64,000 nucleotides of DNA from Alopecurus myosuroides (Eukaryota > Streptophyta > Magnoliopsida > Poales > Poaceae). Positions 44,494-57,300 of this stretch are shown here, piece after piece; the first letter of the stretch is position 1, and every line of letters starts with the position of its first letter. The position numbers and the translations under genes are program-made. The notes under the pieces were generated by a model. That model saw only the letters and a list, made by a program, of their open reading frames with translations, was not told the DNA's origin and made no database searches. The stretch is taken from assembly GCA_028641055.1 (NCBI GenBank), contig CM054062.1, positions 19,959,639 through 20,023,638 on the forward strand. The letters run 5' to 3'.

Positions 44494-44809
44494 GTCATTA
44501 GTTTGACCAATATAATATAAAATTTATATCATTAGAAATTTTAAAATCTGAAGTTTTGAATGCTATAATTTTTGTAATATAGCTCGTATTAGGTTGGTCA
44601 AAGTAATGACATAGAGACACACATAAGGCTTACAAATTGGGACAGGAGGAGTAAAAAAAGAATTGGCATAACTAATTACATTTCTGGGCAATTGAGCGGC
44701 CGAGGAAGCACTGAACTGCTGACACAACTCTTCGCTGTAACGCCAAAATAAAACTGTCGGCACAATTGCACCTGGGAGAGCAGAGTAACTGTCATTAAAA
44801 GAATATCAG

Positions 44810-45336
44810 TGTCGATGAGTCGTATCAATAAATCCCTCGGGTGATCCGGTATGATTTCGAGTAGAGGAACGATGTACGCGCTGGTAGTCTCGACGGCTAA
44901 CAAGGAGGCAAGGTTTACCCAGGTTCGGGTCTCTCGTAGAGGTAAAACTCTTACTCATGCTTGTCTGATCTTTATTATGACGAGATAATCGAGCTGTTAC
45001 AATGGCGATGCCGTGGTGGTGTGTACAGGGTATCCCGTGTATTGTCTAGTCTAGGATTGCGTCTAGTCGTGGATTGTCTCTTGTCCCTCGTCTCCTCTCC
45101 TCCCTCCTGGCTTTATATATGAAGCCAGGAGGGGTTTACATGAGTCCTAGTAGACTACGAATAGGAGTTCTTTTCTTGTTCTTCAAGAAATCGACTATAG
45201 CTTCTTGGACCCGGATGGGCCTTCGAGTGGGATTCCCGTAGCGTAGCAACCGGTAGGCTCAAGTAGGGGACGTGTTGAGTGTCCCCACGTCACCGGGTAG
45301 GCTCATCTGATAGGCCTGGGAGTCATCCCAACGTCA
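44810..45336 (-). mobile_element. 3' LTR of a minus-strand gypsy element
   Basis: Read on the minus strand it begins TGACGTTGGGATGAC directly after a polypurine tract CTCGGGGGCTAC and ends ATCGACA. A TATA box (CATATATAAAGCC) is at about 45110-45123. The layout and PPT match those of the Tat-type element at 51-63 kb (GGGGGCTAC|TGTCGG...CTCGACA), but the LTR sequence differs. Confidence 0.7.
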
Positions 45337-45890
45337 GTAGCCCCCGAGTGTTTGTTCGACTGAGAATAGTCGAGTAAGCACTCAAAGCTTGTTTCTCGAT
45401 CTCACGATTCAGTTAGTCGAATATTTGATCTGAAGGGTGTGTACCCTGTGTGAGATGTACTCGAGTATCGAGCAGTAAGTGCGCCTCGCATTGGCTTTTT
45501 TCGCAGAAGGGTATGGCTCAGTCGCTTGGCTCTCCCGAAAGATCAGGGCCAATTAATTGCTTCTCGGGCAAAAACAGTTCTGTCCTACACGAATACGAGA
45601 CCTTTGACTCGAACTCGGCGAGGTGATCATTGCGACTGGGCCGTGGAGGACTTATCGAGTCAAACTTAATCTTAAAGGGGTACCCGACGCATTCGGTAGG
45701 ATTTTTCTTCGTGTTGTTGACACGGAAAATTTACTGGAGAACGCAGCTCGAGTGCGATTCCAGGCCCACAGGAAAGATCCTTGGGTCTTACCTTCGTACT
45801 CGAAAAATACGACATCCGTATGTGCCTAGTCGGCCAAATGATCCAGGGTAAAATGATGTGTTAGTACATTGTAATGCGGAGTTGCGGGAG
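45337..45890 (-). mobile_element. Internal 3' end of the same minus-strand element
   Basis: Sequence upstream of the polypurine tract on the minus strand, cut at 45890 by the TGATACGTC-type LTR. It has no recognisable coding domain. The rest of the element is expected on the far side of the 45.9-kb insertion, beyond the window. Confidence 0.5.
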
Positions 45891-47300
45891 TGATACGTCA
45901 CAAACGTATCCTAATTTCTGATACTCCATGATCATATTATGCCAATTGCTACATGTTTTCTCCCTTATTTATAGCATTTTTATACGTTTTTCGGGACTAA
46001 CCTATTAACAAGATGCCAAGTGTCAGTTCCCTGTTTTCTGTTGTTTTTCGTTTCAGAAAAGTTGTTCTGGAAATATTCTCGGAATTGGATGTCACGAAAG
46101 ACAAAGTTCCTATTTTCCCCGGAAGCTTCCAGAAGTCCTGAAGGGGCCCGGAGGGGGGGCCAAGGCCCCCCACACCATAGGCTCGCGCGGGCTCCTCCCG
46201 GTCGCCCCACCTAGGGGTGTGGGCCCCCTGGCCACCTCCCGACATCGCCCTTTCGCCCATATATACTCCCCGAGGCATAAACCCTAAAACAATCGACCTT
46301 TTCCGCAAAATACATTCGTAGCTCCGCCGCCACCGCCGACAAGTTTCGGGGGACAAATCTCTGTTCTGGTACCCTGCCGGGACGGGGAAGTGCCCCCGGA
46401 AGTCATCTCCATCGACTCCACCGCCATCTCCATCGCCGTTGCTGTCTCCTATGATGAGGAGGGAGTAGTTCTCCCCCGGAGCTGAGGGCTCTACTGGTAG
46501 CTATGTGGTTCATCTCTCTCTCCCATGGTGTGATCTTTATGTGATCATGAGCTTTGTAATCTAGTTGAATAAGTAGATTGATCTTCATCTGTTATGCTAC
46601 TCAAGTGGTTTTGTTATCTCTGTAAACTATTTAAGCATGGGGTAAAGGTGACAGTGTGTGCTCCGTGTGGTTTAGCATGATATTTATATCTTGTGTTGGA
46701 AGGTGAACCTATGAAATTGTGGCATTTGTTTAGTACTAATTTATGGCCCTTGTAGTGACATTGGGGTGCCCTAGAGAGGGAAATAGACTTGAGGAGTTCT
46801 GTTACAGCCCTACGCAATGATTAGTGTTCGTTATTCGACCGGAGAGTGGTTCGGAGTAGCATAGTGAAGAAATGATATTTATGCATTCAATTATGTGAGC
46901 ATTGTTGAGAGTGTCCACTAGTGAAAGTAGGAGCCCTATGCCTTATTTCCATGCATTGAATCACCATTTTCCGCCTGTTCTGCAACATGTTTGCTTGCTG
47001 CCATTGTTATTTCAGATTGCTATTATCACTTATTATCATCCATATTACTTGCATTTTACTCTCTCTTCGCCGAACTAGTTCACCTATATACCTGACAAAT
47101 ATATTGGGTGTGTTGGGAACACAAGAGACTTCTTGTATCTTGATTGCAGGGTTGATTGAGAGGGATATCTTTGACCTCTACCTCCCCGAGTTTGATAAAC
47201 CTTGGGTAATCCACTTAAGGGAAACTTGCTGCTGTTCTATAAACCTTTGCACTTGGAGGCCCAACACTGTCCACAAGAATAGAAGCGTGCGTAGACATTA
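45891..47300 (+). repeat. 5' LTR of the non-autonomous element
   Basis: About 1.4 kb, from TGATACG to about GTAGACATTA. The exact right end is inferred from the usual CA-like end before 'agctcttttctggcgcc'. Confidence 0.75.
46259..46266 (+). promoter_or_regulatory. TATA box of the LTR promoter
   Basis: The sequence cccatatatactcc lies in the LTR before a CCCCGAGGCATAAACC block. The same place in the 3' LTR (about 63511) reads catgtatac. Confidence 0.5.
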
Positions 47301-47476
47301 AGCTCTTTTCTGGCGCCTTTGCCTGGGAGGTAAGGTAAAATGTTCTCACATCCTCGGGTGTGAGTGCTCGGAGTTATTTCCTTTAGATTCTGCAATTATA
47401 TCTTTTTGTTTCTTGTTTTCACTAGTTAGGTTTTTTTTGACTTATTCCTTGTTTTTATATTTACTATTTAGACTTA

Positions 47477-48307
47477 ATGGAAAACAAAAAAAATATGAGA
47501 GATCTTTATAATATTTATCTTGAGTTAGGACATGAATTGTTTGAAGAGAAAATTAAAAAACCAATGGAGCTTTATTTGCAGGCTAGTAGCAATGTTATTA
47601 GTATGAATTCTTTGAACACTATTATTGCTAATGCTATGGAAAATTCTAAGCTTGGGGAATCTAGTTTTGATGAATATAATATTTTTAGTCCCTCAAGGTT
47701 TGAGGAGGAAATTTTCTTTTATGATACCTTTCCTCCAATATATGATGATTATAATGATTGTGGTATTCTAGTTCCACCTGTTTACAATGATGAATATGAT
47801 ATTTTCAGTCCACCTACTGTTGAGGAAAAAATTAATTATGATTACAATATGCCTCCTATATTTTATATGCCTCCTATATTTTATAATTATGGTGATGAGA
47901 ATAATAATGATAGCTATTTTGTTGAATTTTCTCCCACTACTATTAATAAGAATGACTATGCTTATGTGGAGAGTAATTATTCTTTTATGCATGTGGCTCA
48001 TGATAAGAATATTTCATGTGATATTTATGTTGTTAATTTTATTCATGATGTTAATGAAAGTTATTATGAGAGAGGGAAACATGGTTTTATGCATCTCAAC
48101 GATATTATGTTTCCCCTCTTTATGTTGAAATTTTTGAAGTTGCACTTATTTTGTCTTCATATGCTAGTCACTTTGTGCTTCGTTGACTTGTTTTTCTACA
48201 AGATTCTTTTTCATACGAAGTGGGTTAGACTTAAATGTGTTTTATATTTGCTTCTTGATGCTCTCTTATTTTTCTTCAACTCTTATTCTTATGTGAGCAT
48301 CTTTTAA
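47477..48307 (+). CDS. ORF of the non-autonomous LTR element
   Basis: An intact 276-codon frame starting MENKKNMRDLYNIYLELGH. The first two thirds are rich in Asp, Asn, Tyr, Phe and Pro, with repeated FSP and PPIFY phrases. After about residue 200 it becomes strongly hydrophobic (FPLFMLKFLKLHLFCLHMLV, then LLLDALLFFF), which suggests two or three membrane segments. It is not gag or pol. I recall similar frames in related grass LTR elements, where the function is unknown. Its position after the primer site and its preservation suggest it is translated. It is AT-rich compared with the LTRs. Confidence 0.65.
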   Translation: MENKKNMRDLYNIYLELGHELFEEKIKKPMELYLQASSNVISMNSLNTIIANAMENSKLGESSFDEYNIFSPSRFEEEIFFYDTFPPIYDDYNDCGILVPPVYNDEYDIFSPPTVEEKINYDYNMPPIFYMPPIFYNYGDENNNDSYFVEFSPTTINKNDYAYVESNYSFMHVAHDKNISCDIYVVNFIHDVNESYYERGKHGFMHLNDIMFPLFMLKFLKLHLFCLHMLVTLCFVDLFFYKILFHTKWVRLKCVLYLLLDALLFFFNSYSYVSIF

Positions 48308-51045
48308 AAATCATTGTGCCTAGCTGAAAGACGTTAAAGAAAAGCGCTTCCAGGAGACAACCCGTTTTATTTCTCTGTTTTCAACCAGTTTTCCTTTGTT
48401 TTATTTTGTTTGCTTTGCACCTGGGTGTTGTCTATTTCCTTAGAAACCCCTCTGTATCTTTTCTTTTGTGTTTTTGTTGAGCCAAGTAAACCTCTAGTGG
48501 AAAGTTGATGCTATATTTCGGATTTCTGCGCACGAAACAGATTTCTGCTGTCCACTGTTAATTCCGTTAAAAATCACAGAAAATTCAAAATGACCTGAGT
48601 TTTTTCGTGCTTAAGCCTGAGTTACATACGCAATGTTTATTAGAAGACCACTTTTTCATTTGAGCAACAGAAGATATTTTAAAAAATTGATCTTTACCTT
48701 CTGTTCTGTTTTGACAGATTTCCGCCATTTATCACATTTGCATCTTAATCTCTTTCTTTTGGTGTTCTTTTGAGAAAAAGAGTTTTAAAAGAAGTTGTTA
48801 CAGTAGCTAATGTGTTTTTGAGTGTTATAATTGTGTTGAAAATGAACCATGTGAATTTATTATTTCAATTGCACTAACGTTGCTAATAAAGATTGCGAGA
48901 ATTTTGGTGTGGAGGAAGTTTTCAAGGGTCAAGAGAAGAGGATGATATGATGTGATCAAGAAGAGTTAAGAGCCTAAGATTGGGGATTCCCAGGTGGTAC
49001 ATCCAAGAAAATTCCAAGAAGACTCAAGCGTCTATGCTTGGGGATGCCCAAGGCATCCCCTTCTTCATCAACAATTTATCAGGTCACTTCTAGTGAAACT
49101 ATATTTTTATTCGGTCGCATCTTTTATGATTTACTTGGAGCCTCTTTTATTTTTGTTTTTTCAGTTTTTTTGTTTTTCTTTCCTGTAATAAATGGTTGGA
49201 TCTTATCATACTTGTGTGGGAGAGAGACATGCTCCGTTTTCATTGCTTAGAACACTCTAGTTTTCGTTCTTATTGTTCTGTGAGTGTTCACTTTTTGCTA
49301 GTACTGCGTTTACCCTTTGTTTTCATGCATCTATTATTCAGAGCTGTTAGTTTTAGTAGTGTTATGTGAGTACTCTCATGTTTGCTTGTTGTAGAATGTA
49401 GAGAATTTTTGTTAAAGCATGTTTTGTATGGTGCTTGTTGGGAGAAAGAAAACTGCTGCTTGAAGTAGAATCTATAACAGTACTAGTAGAAGCTTGTATA
49501 GACTATGGCTAGGACTTTTTCATGCCATGCTAAATGTTATTTTAGTTTTAAATCCTTGTGATTATTGAGTAGCATGATTAGCCTCAAATAGCTGAGAGTG
49601 TTTAATATGTATTGAAAGATTCATGAGTTGTTCTTGTCATAGTAAAGCATCAATATATGGTATTCTCTTTTGAATGTTTTATTTGGTTGACTTGGCGCAT
49701 GCTCACACCATGTTTATGACTACAAACCAGTAACGAATAGCCTCCATGACCACTTAGTTTTTGAACTTGTGATACTGCTTATGTTTTAATTAATGATGCT
49801 TATGTCGCTATGCATGATTATGGCTCTTATGCTCTCTTGATTTGTCGCTCCCAGTCTTTTGCTAGCCTCCACATGTACTGAGTATGAGCTCTACTCGTGC
49901 ATCCAAACTCTCTTAAACCAAATTTTTTCTCATTGTGTCCACCATACCTACCTACATGTGGTATTTATCTTCCATTCCAAAGTAAATTGCTCATGTGTTA
50001 CCTTTAAAACCTTCAAAATTACTCCTGCTTTATGTTCCTGTTTTTGCTCATGAGGACATAAATAGAGAATCTTTATCTCACTTGTTGATTGGATTTCACA
50101 GTCTGGACTAGTGGCTTCATCCGCTTATCCAAATGATAGAAGAGCTGGCAGCGGGGTGCCCAGCCCCAAATTAATGCATACAAATTCTCTTCACTATTTT
50201 TGCCCCTGATTTACCAGTCAAAGCATAATTGTGTAAACAAAAGAGAAAGAGGGATGACCTTCTACACTAGTTGCGTCCTTTACCATGGGAGCCCCTATTG
50301 TGAATCCAGTTGACTTGTGACGTACTGTAATTTCTGTTTACCATTCGTTGACATTAGCATACATCTACCAAAGTATAGACACTCCTCCACGGTATGTGAT
50401 TGTTGGAAGGCACCCGAGGATTCGGTTAGCCATGGTTTGTGAAAGATGGTTGGGAGGAGTGTCAAACTTTTAATACCCCTGTTTAATAAAATAAAAATCT
50501 CTACACATGAGTGATCGCTGCTTCCCTCTGCGAAGGGCCTTTCTTTTACTTTTATGTTGAGTCTCCATCTTCTAACTTTATGCACAGTTGAGAGAGCATT
50601 TTTCCCATTCTAAGGTCTATGTGCATTTGTCCCATAAGCATCAATAATTACTTCATGATGTGATATTATTTGTTCTTAAATTGTTTGTTCTAGTCTTCCT
50701 CATGAACTTTGAAGGTGTCCTGGCATTTATGTTTTGCCCCACTCTTAAGGACTATCGAAATATCACTTTGACATGCTTTCTCTATACCTGAAACAAACGT
50801 TTACCTTTGTTTGCATTATTATTCATGATCCTTTATTTGAGTTACTTTTCGTGATGCAAAGTAATTAATATGCTTTATTATTAAAGTTTTATTTATCATG
50901 CCTGTGTTTAAAGTCTTATGATCTCAGCGTGCATATGCTTTTACATTCGATTGATCAAGTTTGTGTTAGTAGCATTTCACCTAAGAAATTATTGTTTTAT
51001 CATTTACCTACTCGAGGACGAGCAGGAACTAAGCTTGAGGATGCT
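48308..51045 (+). other. Non-coding interior of the LTR element
   Basis: About 2.7 kb without a supported gene, T-rich, ending in the polypurine-like 'gaggacgagcaggaactaag' before the 3' LTR. Short open frames have no domain. Confidence 0.55.
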
Positions 51046-51178
51046 TGATACGTCATAAATGTATCCCTAATTTTTGATGCTCCATGATCATATTATGCCA
51101 ATTGCTACATGTTTTCTCCCTTATTTATAACATTTTTATAAGTTTTCTGGGACTAACCTATTAACAATATGCCAAGTG
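51046..51178 (+). repeat. 3' LTR of the non-autonomous element, part 1
   Basis: Starts TGATACGTCATAAATGTATC and follows the 5' LTR closely up to AAGTG at 51174-51178, where the Tat-type element interrupts it. Confidence 0.9.
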
Positions 51179-51717
51179 TGTCGGATATATACCAACTAGG
51201 GGTATATCAGATGGTAGTCTAAAGTGTCGGATTACCAGGGTGGCCTGAATGGTAGTGTGCTATGGTCCATTGGGCGGCCCAGTAAGCTGACGCACGGAAG
51301 CCGGATTCTAGAAGAACCCGGATCACGTCCCACGTGATACGGCTTGGAGCAGACGGCGGATTCCTTACTTTCCAAGTTAACACATACCGTAGTCTTCTAG
51401 GTTTCCTCTGTATGCCCTAATCCGGCTATTATATAAAGACGGACGGGAGATAAGATAGATAGACAAGAAGCTAAAGGCTAACTCGCCGAGAGGTTGATCC
51501 TTGACGAGCAGCTAATAGAACCTCACATTGTACTCTGTATTCCCAGGCTTTAGTCCTGAATAGTGAGATTGCAGGAGTAGGAACGCCGCATTACTGCGTC
51601 GTACCGAACCTGGGTAAAACCCTGTGTCCTTGATCATTGTACAATCACGTCCCCCCACGTCTCTATCGGTAGTCTCATGGCACCCCCGTCTATGAAATCT
51701 ACTACGATGTCTCGACA
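51179..51717 (+). repeat. 5' LTR of the Tat-type element
   Basis: 539 bp, TGTCGGATATATACC to GATGTCTCGACA. A TATA box TATATAAAG is at 51430-51438. Confidence 0.93.
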
Positions 51718-51736
51718 GTTGGCGCCCACCATGGGG
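51718..51736 (+). other. Primer binding site
   Basis: GTTGGCGCCCACCATGGGG directly follows the LTR. The TGGCGCC core is the usual start of a tRNA-complementary site in plant gypsy elements; I do not name the tRNA. Confidence 0.7.
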
Positions 51737-54163
51737 CCAGCGACGTCAGGCGTTATGTTTCGATCAGGGATACTCGGCATAATTGGCAGTACAATAATTG
51801 TCGGAAGCCTGGAATTCGACAACGACGTCGGGCGCTTCCTCGACAACGGATCGTACATGTCGGCGCGGAATCACCTGGTAAGTGCCTGCGTTTTACCGAT
51901 CGGATCTGCAAACATCTTTATCGGATTAACTGCAGAAGCAATGGGATTCCGCGGTGGGAGCAAATTTATCCCACCCACCCTATACCCAGTCGAAGAGGAC
52001 TATGATGCCGGTTTTTGCTCAGATCGTCGATATACTGCTAAATCGCACTTTATCGGCATGGTGCAGTCCGAGATCGCCGAAAACACGGATGAAAGCAATC
52101 CCGTGCAAGAGGCAGAAAACAACAATCCCACAACAGAAGTGGAAGATCCGACATCCGTCAACATGACGACAAACTCGGAAGCTGATTCCGTGTTAGCCAC
52201 CATTGAGGCAAGGTTGGAATCAGAAACCGGATCAGATACGTTTGATTCCGAAGATGAAGATGAGGATGCTTTCAAAAGAAAGGTTAAATCTCTTCAAGAG
52301 GGATTCCATGAGGTGCTAATGGCAAAACCGGCTGAAAACACGGATGCCGACAGTCAGGAAACCCCTAAAACTCCTCCGCCGGAAGAGAGAGAAGAAGGAG
52401 AAACTTCTCCCATATACCCTGATGTCAAGGAACTGACAGAGGAAGAAACCTGCAGGAAACCTCCCTCTTCCAAGAAGAAACACAAAGATGCTAAAAAGCT
52501 CTAGTATAAACTCCGGAAGAAGAAGTTTGCCGATCCAGCCAATGAAAGCCCGGAAGTAGGAGACGCAAGCAGAGTATAACCTGCGGAGAAGGAAACAAAG
52601 GAAATCCTTGTTCCGCCAATGATAGAACAAGACGAACAGGAGTTACTCCAAACACCAGTGGGACCTCACGAGCCCCCTGAAGTGCTGGAAGCCCGGAGGC
52701 AAGCTCTCCAAAGGCAGCAGCAACATCTATTTCAAACTCGAGAACACCTCCAAAAAACCCAAGATGACATCAAGCTCATGCGGGAAGAAATCGAGGAATA
52801 TGAGAGAAAGAATAGATCTGGCATTAAACCTACACGGTTACCCGGAATCACAAAACCGGAAGTACTGCCACCAAAAGAAAGGTTCCACAACCCATCTTGG
52901 CAAAAGCAGGTAAATGACAAAGATGCCAGGGGCGAGCCAATATACAAAACCGCAGCAGAAAACGCGGAAGCGGCATTCGCCATCCTCAACAACGATATGT
53001 ATTCCAATGGTGAAAAACTTCAAGGGGTGTATGCTTTCTTAGGAAAAGCATTGCAACAGCAACAGCGGGGGAAAGAGCGACCAGGGAAGTTGCATGACGA
53101 CTCCGCCATATGCAAGACAGCTACACGCGCCGCTGGAGCATCTGGACCGGAAGAACCTGGAGATTCAAACAATTCAAAAGAGAAGAAATCAGATCTGAGA
53201 AAGGACAAGAAAAAACCCGAAAATAGGGATGAAGCATCCAAAAACGGATCCCATCTCCCGAAAGATGGAATTAATCCTCGCGATCGGGAAAAGAAAAACC
53301 GGAAGGACGGAAAATTAATACCGCCTCCGAGACGCCCTGCAGAAAATGCGGGGAGACAGGATATGCCTCACAGGCGTGAGAGATCCCGGACGCCCCCCAG
53401 GAATAAGGAAAGATACAGGAGTAGAACTCCACCTTATCCCAAAGGGCAAGGTCACGAAGTAAATAGAGATAATCCCGGAAAAGCGCGCCCGCGCCACAAT
53501 GGAAAAGAAAGGAGTAGATCCCCTTCTGTCCATTCAGCCGGCAGATACTCCGCACACATTGATATAGCAGAAAGAGACAATTTATACTTCGGACCCAAGT
53601 GTTTCACTGACAGGATCCGAAGAATAACTCTGCATTCTGGCTTCGCCAAAGTTGGTCCAACATACCAAAAATACACTGGCAACACAAACCCGAATACATG
53701 GCTCTCAGACTACTATACAGCCGTTCAGATCAACAATGGGACAGATTTGGAGGCAGTAAAATTCCTCCCCCTTATGTTACTGGACGGAGCCAGAGACTGG
53801 ATCAACGGGCTTCCGTCAAGAACCGTCGACAGCTGGGATGATATGGCTAGGGTTTTCACTCAGCACTTTCGAGGAACTTATAAGCGCCCAAATAGCATCA
53901 ACCAGCTGAACCGCTGCACCCAGTTTGAAGATGAACCATACGTGGATTTCATCTCAAGATGGACGGCAATGAAGAATAGTTGCTCTGGAGTAACTGACGT
54001 TCAAGCAATGCATGCTTTAGTCAATGGCTTAAAACCCGGACTCGTACCATTCATGATCGCTTCCAAAAAGCACAAGATCTCGGATCTATGCTTACAACCG
54101 CCAATGAGCACGCAGCGGCCGAAGACGACATCAGAGCGAGAGGCGGCAATATCGACACTTTGA
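51731..54163 (+). pseudogene. Gag of the Tat-type element
   Basis: One frame from MGPATSGVMFRSGILGI runs to 54163 but has in-frame stops at 52502-52504 (TAG) and about 52577 (TAA). Gag packages the element RNA. It has an acidic N-terminal part, a Gln/Glu-rich coiled coil near 52640-52810, a long Lys/Arg/Ser-rich linker with RERSRTPPR-type repeats, and the conserved gag core near 53680-54060 (NTWLSDYYTAVQI, WDDMARVFTQHF, FISRWTAMKNSC). At about 54090 the frame shifts to one starting MLTTANEHAAAEDDIRARGG, homologous to the fragment at 17.94 kb. The zinc-knuckle place is taken by VHHSQFG-type sequence. Confidence 0.85.
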
Positions 54164-54337
54164 TCCAAGCAAAAAAGACCCGTCGCACTGAGAAAAAAGC
54201 AACTCCCGAAGTAACGCAAAAGCCCAAAGAAGTTAGCATAGCCTTTGGAAGAGAAAATGGGAACAAGTGAAAAGGACGAAGCACAGAGCCGATAAATTAC
54301 ACCAAAGAAGAATGTGAAAAAATAAAGTCGGAAAACT

Positions 54338-57300
54338 GTGTCCACCACTCGCAATTTGGGGAAACCCACCCATACTAACGCACAATGCCGCTTGAACAAG
54401 CATATGAAAGGCAGTGCAGGATCCGGAAGCAAAGGGAAGAACTCCAAGAGGAAATTCTCCAAGCAAAAGCCAGAAGCTGAAAAAGAAGACAGTGAAATGG
54501 ACACTAACGAAAAAATCCAGGAACAGCAGCGAAAAGGCGAGCCTAAGTTTCCGAGAGTTGATGGAGAATGCAACCTAACTTTCCTGGCAACTCCCTCAGC
54601 AAAGGTGGCAAAGAGAACGCTTCGAGAAATAAACGCGGTTGTCCCTACAACCCCGAAATTCTTGAAGTACTCAAATACACCAATTACCTGGGATCAGTCT
54701 GATCATCCCGGAAATATCCCTGAACCCGGCACGCAAGCTCTGATTGTAAGTCCTATTATTCAAAACACTAGGCTAAAAAGAGTGCTGATGGACAGAGGAT
54801 CCAACATTAACATAATGTACCTAGATACACTGAAGCATCTGTGAATCTCGGAGACCCAACTCAATCACAGCAACATACGTTTTCACGGCATCGTCCCTGG
54901 CAGACAAGCACGATCCCTAGGAGAAATTTCCCTAGATGTAACCTTCGGAGACAAAGATCACTTCCGTCAGGAAAAAGTATCCTTCGAGGTTCTGTCGTTC
55001 GAAAGCGTGTATCACGCAATACTCGGACGCCCAGCTTTCGCCAAATTTATGGCAAGATCATGTTATATTTATAACAAGCTGAAGATGCCAGGGACAAAAT
55101 GAGGAGTAATCACCATAACGGGAGACTTCAAATTGGCAAACGAGCTGGAAAAAGAAAACGCCCTTTGCGCAGAAAAAGTGATAGCAAAGGAAGAATTGAA
55201 AGAGCTGGCGAAAGAAGTATCGCCGACAGAAATGCCGGCAGAAAAAGAAAGTCGGAAGCCAGCAGATAGCTATAAAGCTTCCGAGAACACAAGACAGGTA
55301 ATCCTAGATCCTAAAGATCCGACAAAGTTTGTCGTAGTAGGAATTGGGATGACCGACAAATAGGAAAGCGATCTCATCAAGTTCCTCCGTGAGAACTGGG
55401 ACATTTTCGCATGGTGTCCTGCGGACATGCCAGGCGTACCCAGGGAACTTGCTGAGCATCAACTTAAGGTGGTTCCAGGATCTAAACCCGTCAAACAAGG
55501 TCTCTGTTGAATTGACGGAAGAAGACAGAAGGCCATTAGCAAGGAGATTATCCGGCTTTTGGCAGCAGATTTTATCCGGGAAGTTATACATACTGAATGG
55601 TCAGCAAACCCAGTATTAGTCCCGAAGAAAGACAGTATTGCACTTAGGATGTGTATAGATTATACCGGTTTGAACAAGTTGTGTCCAAAAGATAGATTTG
55701 CGTTACCGCGAATCGATCAAATAATAGATGCCACTGCTAGCTCTAAGCTTTTATGTTTTTTGGATGCATATTCCGGGTATCATCAAATACGCATGAAGGA
55801 AGAAGATCAAATTGAAACCTCCTTCATAACCCCGTATGAGACGTTCTATTACATAACCATGCCGTTCGGCCTGAAGAACGCCGGGGCAACTTACCAGCGT
55901 TGCATGCAACGATGTTTGCATAGTCAGATTGGCAAAAACGTCCATGTTTACGTGGATGACATTGCTGTCGTGTCCAAGGAAAAAAATACACTCCTTGAAG
56001 ATTTGCGAGAAACCTTTGAAAATTTGCGCACTTATAAGATGAAGCTAAATCCATTAAAGTGCGTATTCGGGGTCCCCTCAGGAAAACTTCTGGGTTGCAT
56101 CGTTTCTCATAGAGGAATAGAAGTAAACCCAGAAAAGATCAAAGGAATCTTGAACATCTCCAAGCCTACGTGCGTAAAAGATGTACAAAGATTGACGGGT
56201 TCTGCAGCAGCCGTTAGCAGGTTTATTAGCCGGCTAGGGGACAATGCTCTGACACTATAGAAGTTGTTGAAGAAATCCGACAAATTCGAATGGACAGAAG
56301 AAGCAGATGCAGCATTAACCCAGTTGAAAGAAACTTTGATGAAAGCTCCTATTTTGGCATCCCCAAAAGACGAAGAACCTATGTTACTGTACCTTACGGC
56401 TACAAACCGGGTTATTAGTGCGGTGGTAGTTGTGGAAAGGAAGAAAGACGAACAAAGCATACCAGATCAGCATCCAGTATACTATGTAATTAAGTGAAGT
56501 TTTCTCCGAGTCCAAACAAAGATACCCACACTATCAAAAACTGGCCTATGGCGTATTTTTCCTATCTCGGAAACTTTGTCATTACTTCCAAGGACATTCC
56601 ATAACAGTGGTATGTAAATCACCGCTAGGGGATATAATAAACAATGCGGAGGCAACTGTCCGAGTAGCCAAATGGGGCATCGAGCTAGCAGCATTCGACA
56701 TTAAGTACCAACCCAGGACGGCAATAAAATCCCAGGTTATGGCAGATTTTATCGCTGACTGGACAGAGCAATGAAAAAAACACCAATGCCGGAGTCCGAG
56801 TACTGGATCATGCACTTTGACGGATCCAAGATGAAGGAGGGCGCTGGAGCTGGTGTAGTCCTAAAATCCCCTAAAAAAGACACAATGGAGTATGTATTAC
56901 AAATACACTTCAATGCCAGCAATAACGTGGCAGAATACGAGGCTCTGCTTCATGGCTTGCATATTGCAAAGGAAATAGGTGTTAAGCGCATCTTATGCTA
57001 TGGCAACTCAGATTTGGTACAGCACCAGCTCAACCAAACGTGGGACGCAAAAAGTCCCATCATGGCCGAATATCGGAGAACGGTGGACGAGTTTGCAATC
57101 TGCTTCTTGGGATTTGAAGTACTCCACGTCAAAAGGGAGGAAAACTGGAACGCGGACGCTTTAGCTCGCATGGGATCAGAAAGGGTGAAAATTCTACCAC
57201 CAGGTGTGTTTGTCCAACATTTGTACGAACCATCCATAAAAGGCAGAGATGTCGACTATCCTCTGATTTCCGAGTCAATTGAAGTCATGGTCGTTAACCC

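Larger units (their letters stand above)
43639..44651. mobile_element. Stowaway/mariner MITE, split by insertion
   Basis: The left end ttccccgccgtcccggttta and right end gggacaggaggag match inverted, with TA at 44652-44653. The two halves together have the mariner-type MITE text (ggccaccctcatg, then cattagtttgaccaatata). The middle is occupied by the element at 43676-44493. Confidence 0.7.
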
